The position numbers and the translations under genes were made by a program. The notes beneath the pieces were generated by a model, which was not told the origin of the DNA, did not search any database, and was given only the letters and a program-made list of their open reading frames with translations. Shown piece by piece: positions 15,486-24,400 of a stretch of DNA of 29,076 bases (its first letter is position 1; each line of letters begins with the position of its first letter). Source of the DNA: a virus; the IMG/VR virus record IMGVR_UViG_3300021579_000030, positions 1 through 29,076 of that record; one strand, written 5' to 3'.

Positions 15486-18400
15486 ATGGGCGTTAATTGG
15501 GATGAATTAAGCGTCAGTCATCCAGGTGTTAATTGGGACAAATTGAGCGCGACTAAACCTGTGCCGAACGACACTTCAACCAATGCCGCGGACATCGGCA
15601 GACTTGGCTTACAAGGCGTTACTGGTGTTGGTGGTGCAATAGGCTATGGTCTTGAAAAAACCGGCATAGCGCCTGAATTTGGCCGTACTTTGCAGGATTC
15701 TGATCTAGCGGTGCAGGAGAAATTAAAAAGCCATTTATCGCCAGCTATGCAAGACGCGGCGGCACAGCCGCTTATCACCGATCAAGGCGAGTTTAACTCT
15801 AATTTTGGTTTGCGTTCATTAGCTGCCAATGTGGTTCCATCAATACCGGGATCAATTGCCATGGGTATGGCGGGAGGGCCGTTAGCGACAGGTGCGACCA
15901 AGGTTTTGCAAGCATTAGGTGTGGGCGCAAAGGCTGCCGGAGTAGTTGGCAGAGGCTTAGGTTTTGGTACATCAGAGGGTGTTTTTTCTGGCGCTCAAAA
16001 TGCTGAACAATGGGGCCATGAACAGCGTGCCAGACCGATAAGTGATTTCGCCAGGCATCCCGCATGGGGACAAGTCCTACAGGATAATAACAATGATCCT
16101 GTAGCAGCTAAAGAAGCGTTAATCAATCAGGGACAGAGTGACATATTTAAAGATACCACATTAAAGACTGGCGGCTTGTCTGCACTCACAGGCGGCGGCA
16201 TGTATGGCGTGTTGAGAGGTGCGAAAGCAACGGCTGCTGATGCAGCAAGATACGGTTTTCTAAAGACGACAGGGAAAAGTGTTGGCACAGAAGCCTTGCA
16301 AGAAGCGCCACAAAGTTATTACGAGCAGAAAACAACCAACCAGGCGACTAAGGATTATGTAGACCCAAATCAGGACGTAAACCAGGGGGCAGTTAATGCA
16401 GGCTTGGTCGGCGGGATATCTGGCGGCGTTATGGGCCTTGGTGGTGGTGTTGCTGGGCTTGGCTTTAGACATCAGACTAAAGTATCTCCACTAACAGGCG
16501 AACCTGTCCCCGAAGTAACACCAGACAGCGGTGCTTTAACCAATGCTTTAAACAATGGCGCTGTTACACAAACAAACACAGCAGATATTATCAACAATGC
16601 CGGTAATCTGGCTGACCAGCTCTATGGCAACGAAGCGGACTTAAATGGCGAACAGGCGACAAGGGGAAATAACAATGTTTCTGGAACAGAAAGTGGAGGC
16701 ATTGGAGAACGCAATGCTGCTCCTACAAACATCGATGAACGTACTTCAATCGGAGAACCAAGAGCTGCACCAGCGTCTGACCAGGCTGGAGCAGGATCAG
16801 GAGACGCAGGTCAAAATTTACAAGACAATCACTTAAGTACTGCTGATGCAATTACACGCGACTTTAATGAAACAGCAACTACCACACCACTCGCAGACGC
16901 GATCCCATCAACCTCACAGGAGACTAGCAATGGCCGGAAAGAAAACACCAGCGAAAAGCAAGACACCAATGCCCCGCAAGAAAGGCTGCTAAACCAGGGT
17001 GCGCTCGGTAATACGGGCGCATTTATTACTACGCAACAATTAAACAATGACAACGCTCAAGCAACAACTAACCAAACTGTATCATCACAACCTGAAGCAC
17101 GGGGAGCAGATACAAGTACCGCCGTTAATACTCAGTCTGGTACAGAGCAAGCGCCAGGGCAATCTGTTCAAGAGGCAGGTCAAGCTTCTATTGTTGATAA
17201 AGCAACTGGCTTACCGTTTACCACCAAGTCATCAGCGTTAAAGGCGTTAAGCAGTAAGACTGCTTATCCAGAAGCCACACCAGCTACGCATGAAATCAAG
17301 GGCAGTCCAGATACAGGATTTGTGCTTGCTCCTAAACAAATACAGCAAACCAATGAAAATAACACCGCCGGACGACAACAGGTTCAAGCACCAACTACAG
17401 ATAACGCGAGTACTGGCGAGGCTGAAGCAGGGGCGCAACAAAATAAAACCGAAGCTCAGTCGGTGGATTCACAACCGGCGGTTACTGGCTTAGCAACTAC
17501 CGAGCTTTCCTCGGCAGTTTCCGACATGATCAACAATGAGGTCATGAAGCCTGTTGTCTCTAAGTCTATACGCGATGATGGGCAGAAGGTTCTTGATGCG
17601 CATGCAACCGGCGATATTGAGACGCTGAAAGCGCTGCAAAATAAATACGCCATGGAGACTAAGCGAGGCGCTGATGCAGTGCATAAGGCAGCCACACTGT
17701 CGATTAAGCATTATGATCAGCAGGCAATCAAGCAACCGGCAAGCAATTCTCAACAAGCTTCTGGGCAACAAGCTTCTAAACAGCATGTCTCTGAGCAACA
17801 AAAGCCATCGGTTACTGCACAGTCTATCCCGGACAAATACAAAAGCGATATGAATAAGGAAGCAGTTTCTTCTCTGCTACCTTTTAATATTTTTGGCAAC
17901 AAGTCACATCTGCTGGCTAACTCCATCGGTAAATTAATGGAGTCAGCTGCGAAATCAAGCACCCGAGTGATAGATGCATTTGGCGGTAGCGGAGGCTATA
18001 CGCATTACCTTGCGCATACCGGTGCATTACCTAAAGGTTCTATCTTAAATGAATTTGACCCTATGCGTGCGATTGCCCATAAGCAAATTAAGGATAATCC
18101 AAACGCGGTTCGTGATGCGGCTCAGGGTTTTGAGGATTATGTTCTTAGTAAACTTGATATTCCCACATCAAATATCGGCAATGAGCATGTTGATAATTTA
18201 AAAAGGATTAGGACAGAACTCACCCAATGGGCGCGTGATCAATTACATGCGCACGCTATTCCCGGGCAGGATTATGTTGCTAAAGGCAAGAGTAATACAC
18301 CGATTGAAATGCAGGACAACCCAAGTACGGCTGGTCTGTATTACTTCCTACAATCACAATCATTCAACTTTATCCCTATACAGTCCGACACCAGCAGCAC

Positions 18401-21400
18401 AGGCAATTTTAGAGTGCCTGGATTTGCCTTTATTACTATTGACAATAAAACAGGGAAGGTCAAGAAATTTGGCCGTGGTAAGATTTACCTTGATAACAAG
18501 AAAGAAATTATCAAGAATGCATCTGAGCGTACCAAGAACGTTGATACTCGGCGCGGGAATGGCTGGGAATTAATCAGGGATGAAGCAGGTAAAGGCGATC
18601 TGGTAACGGTAGACACTAGTTACTTGAACAAAGGTAAAGTTAAAACTTCCAATTACAGCAAGGCGACTGAAGAAGACGCTAATCCTGATGTTTATTTACA
18701 GAAAGTCACTGATAATCTCTTGCCTGCCTGGGAGCGTGGAGCTAAGCTTGTTATCACTAATAACTGGAATGATGACGTAGCGAATACGCTTGAGTCATTA
18801 GGCTTCCATGTTTACCAAACCCAGCGTTCAGACGCACTTCAAACCGGAGATAACAATGAACTCGTCGCCCTCAACTTCGACCCAGGAACCAATGAGATTT
18901 ACAGCACAGGAGAATCTTTGGCTAATGAGCCTTCCGGACAAACTGCTGGAGAAGTTAACACTACAGGAAATGGCAACACTGGTCAGAACGGACAGCAGTC
19001 AGTGGCCCCAGGAACTAATCAAGAAGGTGGAACCGTACATCGACCTGACGGAGGATTAGACGAGCCGACATTATTTAGCAAGAAGACCGAAGAAACCACT
19101 CGATTTGGCAGCAAGGTATTCAATGGCAAGCTAATCCCCTGGGTAAAAACATGGATGTGGGGTGGTGATGGTAATGCCGCTGGGCATTTCAGTTTTCCGT
19201 CTGATGCTTTAATCAGGCAGTCATCTAAATACGTTCCTAAAAAAACAGTGACGCTTTATCGCGCACATGACAAAAATATAAAAGATTCTGCTCTGCAGTC
19301 ATGGACTCATGATAAGGACATCGCCCAGCAAATGGCCGAAGATTCTGGGCGAGAATTAATATCCAGAGAATTTGCGCCAGAACAAATACTGATAGATCTA
19401 TCCTTGTTTGATAAGTCAGTGCAGCAGCATATTCTTGAGCATAACTGGGATGAGGTTATTGTAGCCACTGGTGATGCGGCTGCATATATTCAAGGCGTGC
19501 GGGAGCAATCGGAACAAGCGCAGAGCAAGTTCAGCAAAGCATCATCACAAGATGTAGGCATCCTGAAGGAATATGCCAAAGACGATGATATCTTCAGGCA
19601 CCCGATAAGCGACAAAATAACAATCCGTGGAATCATGGAGGATATAGCACCTGATTTTAGCTATGTAGGCGTTCAGCACATAGGGGCTATGACTCGCTAT
19701 ACTTTCATGACTGATAAGGCACAAAGCTTCTTTGTAATGGAAAATGAAGGCAATGTATGGATAGATGTAAGCGAACTAACAGAGGGCAGTCGTGGCAATG
19801 CTATTTATGCGGCAGTAGGTAATTATGCAGCCAATACGGACAAGGTTTATATCGGCTATCCTGAAGGCTTAACCAAAGCTGCTGTTATTGCCAGGAACAA
19901 AGCCATGCTGTCGCTGGCTTTGCGTTATGGCCGGGTGGACTTTCTTGCGCCATCAAAAGAGCAGTTAAAAGGCGATGCTGCCAAAGGTATACCGCCGTTA
20001 AAATGGGATGGCGACTATGTTGACAAGGTCAGTGCCTTGATAGACACTGTCACCTCCCATCTATACGCAAACATACCAGAACTTAAGGGCTATAAATATG
20101 ACTTCGACAATGAGCAATTTGAAGACAGACTTGGACGCCCAGCAGGCAAGGGATGGCTTCATAGAATTATCGGCTCAGCAAGTGGAAGAGCATCTAAAGC
20201 GGGTGAGACGACATTACGCCAAGGTGTTTTCCTCCAGTCCCTTACATCAAGCACGCGCGGCGAAAAATCCGAATTACTGGAACGAATTCAATCCGGGATG
20301 CTGGAATCTGCCAGACGACGCGGAATAGATGGCATATTCAGCAAGCAGCAGAATAATGTAGCCAACCCACACACCAAAGCCAGCCTGTTAACCGCCATGC
20401 GGGACAGGCTTGACAAAGAATACGGCAAAGGCTGGAGTGACAGACTGCTTGCTACTGACAAGTTTAAGATTATTGGCAGGGATGAGGCCATTGCTATTGG
20501 CGGAGCGAAGGCTGCTGGTGCTCAGGGCTTTTATAATGCCAAGGATGATACATCATACCTGGTGGCCGAAAACATTGGCAAGACTGATGATCTTAAGGGC
20601 TTACTATTACACGAAATTTCTACTCACCAATTATCACTGATCCGCACCGACCCAGAATTCCAAAGCATCCTCAAGCAGCTTGAAAATCTGCATAAGCTTG
20701 GCAACAAGAAAGTCAAGGAGGCTTTTGACCGGGTTCCAAAAGATACTAATCCTAAGCATGTATGGGAAGAGACGGCTGCCTATCTCGTCCAATATTCACC
20801 CGACCTACCTATATCCAGAAAAATAATCGCCTGGTTCCGTAACGCCATCCGCGCTATCGGCAAGGCATTACCACCACTGGACCGCCTGCGTTTTTACCGC
20901 TGGGCCGATGAGCTAGATGAGAATGACATCGTATTTATAGCAAATGCGGCGTTGCGGTCGGCTCCTGATAGTTTGGTGTTTGATCAGGTGGGGCGTAATG
21001 GCGGCATCATGACCAGTGCCTTTGCTCCTGATAAGGTAAAGCCAGATTATAAAGGCGAGTATTTCCATGGCGATGCTGATGTTAACAAAGTCATGCAGTC
21101 AAATGGACTAGTAGTTATAAAAAACCCTACCAGAGCACGATCCTTAAAATTAGCTGATGCGGATATGTATTCAGATATAAGAGGGGTAGTTGATAACGCG
21201 ACAGGGAATCTTTATATAGCCAGTAGCTCATCATCTTTGCATGATTCGATAATAGACGCTGCCGGACTTCCTAATAATGGCGACTATGACAAGCTTAATA
21301 TTCCTGCAAAGGCTATTTATAGTTATCCTCGTAATATTTTTTCTGATGATATTTCTGGCGATGGCGTAAAATACAGCTTTGCCGGCCAGCATTCTGCAAC

Positions 21401-24400
21401 CGCAGACACTTACCTGTTAGACACCGCCAAGCAGCGTCTTGAATCTGGAGAGGATGCTGAGCAAGTTAGGCAAGATACTGGATGGAGCATTGGCGATGAC
21501 GGTAAACCTCGCTACGAAATCAGCGACAAAGACGCAGCCTTAACCAATACGGCACAGGATGCAATCATAGAAGCCAATCCTGATACCGTTTATAGTCTTG
21601 ACGAGGTGATTAATCATCCCAGGCTGTTTGCTGCCTATCCAGCTATGAAGAACCTTCACGTGAAGTTTGGTCAACCTGGAGAAATATCAGGCTCTTATCA
21701 TAATGGTGTTATCGAGCTAGGTAAAAACAACGATAAAATATTATCGACCTTGCTCCATGAAATACAGCACGGCATTCAAAACGTGGAAGGTTTCGCCCGT
21801 GGCGGTTCAGTAAACGGACTTGGTTATTCTGACTTCAGTGAGCACTACAAACACAGGCTTGACACGTTGCGAGACCTGGCTGATGAAGAGCGCAAAGCAG
21901 GAAATGAAGCCAAGGCTAAGGTATTGGAAACGCAACGGGCGCAGTTGTATTATCCAGCTCAATATGAAGCATACCTGCGGTTGGCTGGCGAGGTTGAGGC
22001 GCGTAACACAGAAGCGCGAATGAACATGAGTGATGCGGAGCGCAAGGCTACATCGCCCAAGGCAACAGCGGACACGCCATATAGCGATGTCGTGGTGGTG
22101 TTTAGCGGTAAGCGGATGGATAATGCGCCGCCTCCTGCTAACGCTAATCCAATAGGTCTGTCGAAATGGTTCAATAAAGCAAAAGACTTTGTATCTGGTA
22201 ATGACAGATCAGTAAACAGCCTTGGCGACATTGATTCTATTCTTGCTACCGGAAAGATGCCGCAAGACAAGACTGATATGCAAAGCGTTATGGATAAGGC
22301 CGCAACAATGCTGGTTGATTCATCTCGTCCTTTTGACGTATGGACGCGGAAGCTTGCTAACCAAGTGTTTTCTGGGGAGTTGATACTTGCCAAAGACAGG
22401 GCTAAACGACGCACAGCCATCTTTGAGAAGGAGGCTATGGACAACTATCTTAAGCCTCTGGCTAAAGTTATCGCCAGCATTGCAAAGGAGCATAACCTTG
22501 ATTATAGGGCAGCTAAAGAACTCGCCGGGCAATGGATGACGGTGCGCTATGCGCTGGAAAAGAACCAGGATTACATTAGGCAAGATCAAAAATCCGTTGA
22601 TGATGCGCAAGCTGCCCTTGATGATAAAATAGCACTTGATAAAAAAGAGTTGGCCCAAGGAAAGATTGACGCGCTGCCAGCTAATGGCGCTTTAAAACAA
22701 GCATTATCCAAGGCTAAGACAAAGCAACAGGCAAGACTTTCAGCCATTAATGAACAGCGGCGTATTGATCCCACAGAAGAATCCCTAGCATCGGGCTTAG
22801 CTGGCGGATATAACGACTTTACTGCGCAGCTGTACAAGGATGCCATTGAAAATAAAATCCCCGTAGCGAAGCTTAATGAAGCCTCTAAACATGTCTACGA
22901 TATGCTGGCATGGAAGCTTAATAAAGACCTAGCAGACGGCAAAGTAACCCAGGCTATTGTTGATACCTGGCATAACTCTCCACATTATGTTCCTCTTACC
23001 GGAGATCCAAGTGTGGATGAATCAGAGGATTCTTTATTTTCACATGGCAGCATTAACCAGCAATCAGACAAACAGGCAAAAGGGCGTTCTGGAAGTATTG
23101 CGCAGAATGGTATCGATGCGGCTACTGAGCAGGTACAAAAATCAGCGCGGTTTCATGGCTGGGCTGATTTCAAAGACAAATTTACTCAAATCTATGATGA
23201 ACTTATTCAAAATGAATTAGATGACGGACTAACGCAACAAAAGGCCCAGCATGAGGTTTCAAAGAAATACGGTATTGATAGAGCACCGGAGACAGCATTA
23301 ACTCGTCCATCAGACACCGGACTTATCATTCGCAAAAATGGCCGCAGCTGGGTTTATGATATTAATGATAAGGCGGCGATGGATGCGTTACGCAGTGTCA
23401 ATAAGGAAGATGTTTCCAGCGTATTGCAGCCTGTTGCCTGGTTTACACGTTCCTATGCCCGCATGGTGACGCAATTAATGCCTGGATTTGGTGCGATCAA
23501 TGCGATACGTGATACTTGGGAGCGGTCCGAGAATATTCGCACACGGGCCTTGCCTGGTTATGAAAACATCAACATGGATAAGGTTGCGCGTAACGCCATA
23601 AAAACAGCCGCGAATCCGAAGCTGATTAAGAAATTAATGGGGGTCATGTTTGAAGGCACTAAATTGGCTAATAAGTTCACCGTCAACGAAAACGACCCGG
23701 ATATTAAAACTATCAGAGAGATGATTAGCGAAGGCGGAACCTCAACAGTTGGCGATTATCTAAGCGCGACCAGTGCCACGCTATCAAAGCAAATGAAAGA
23801 TTCGTTGAAATTGTCAACGCAAGCGATGGATGTAGTTAGTGCCTGGAACAACTCCTTTGAACTGGTTTCAAGCTATTCAATTTACAAGGCATTACGGGAC
23901 GCTGGTGTCGATAAAAAGACAGCGGCTAGTGGCACTCTTAACCTAATGAATTTTGGTAAACAAGGAACCGTTGTCGGGCCATTAAAAGCGTTATATGTGT
24001 TTACCAACCCAACCATGCAAGGCGGCCATCAGCTCTTGCAAACATTGGGCACCAAGCATGGTCAGTACCGTGCAGCTGCTTATCTGGTGGCAGGGATTAT
24101 GCTGTATACCTTCCTAAGATCCGGCGATGATGACGACGAGATTGGCATTAACAAGAGAGATGAACTGGGTAATTTTGTACTTGAGCGCAACATCCCCATC
24201 AAGATTGGCGACAACGAGTATTTTAAAATCCCTGTTGGTTTCGGATTACCGCAGTTGGCTTGGTCAACGGCTGTCAATATGAGCAAGTTCATGTTTGGAG
24301 AGCAGGACGCAGTTGATACCGGCGCTGAAATTATGAAGTCGTTTGCCAGGACATTAGCCCCTGTGCAGCCTAGTGAAACATCGATCTCAAACCATCCGTT

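Noticed and set aside
17047-17241. Another +1-frame ORF inside the giant gene (64 codons)
   Set aside because: No ribosome site before its ATG, many rare codons (ATA, CTA, AGG), and the giant frame here appears folded (DKATGLPFTTKSSALKAL). It looks like a chance open frame.
17290-17493. +1-frame ORF (67 codons) in the disordered region
   Set aside because: No Shine-Dalgarno sequence, unnatural composition, and no clear secondary-structure pattern. Kept out although it shares the frame of the accepted nested ORFs.
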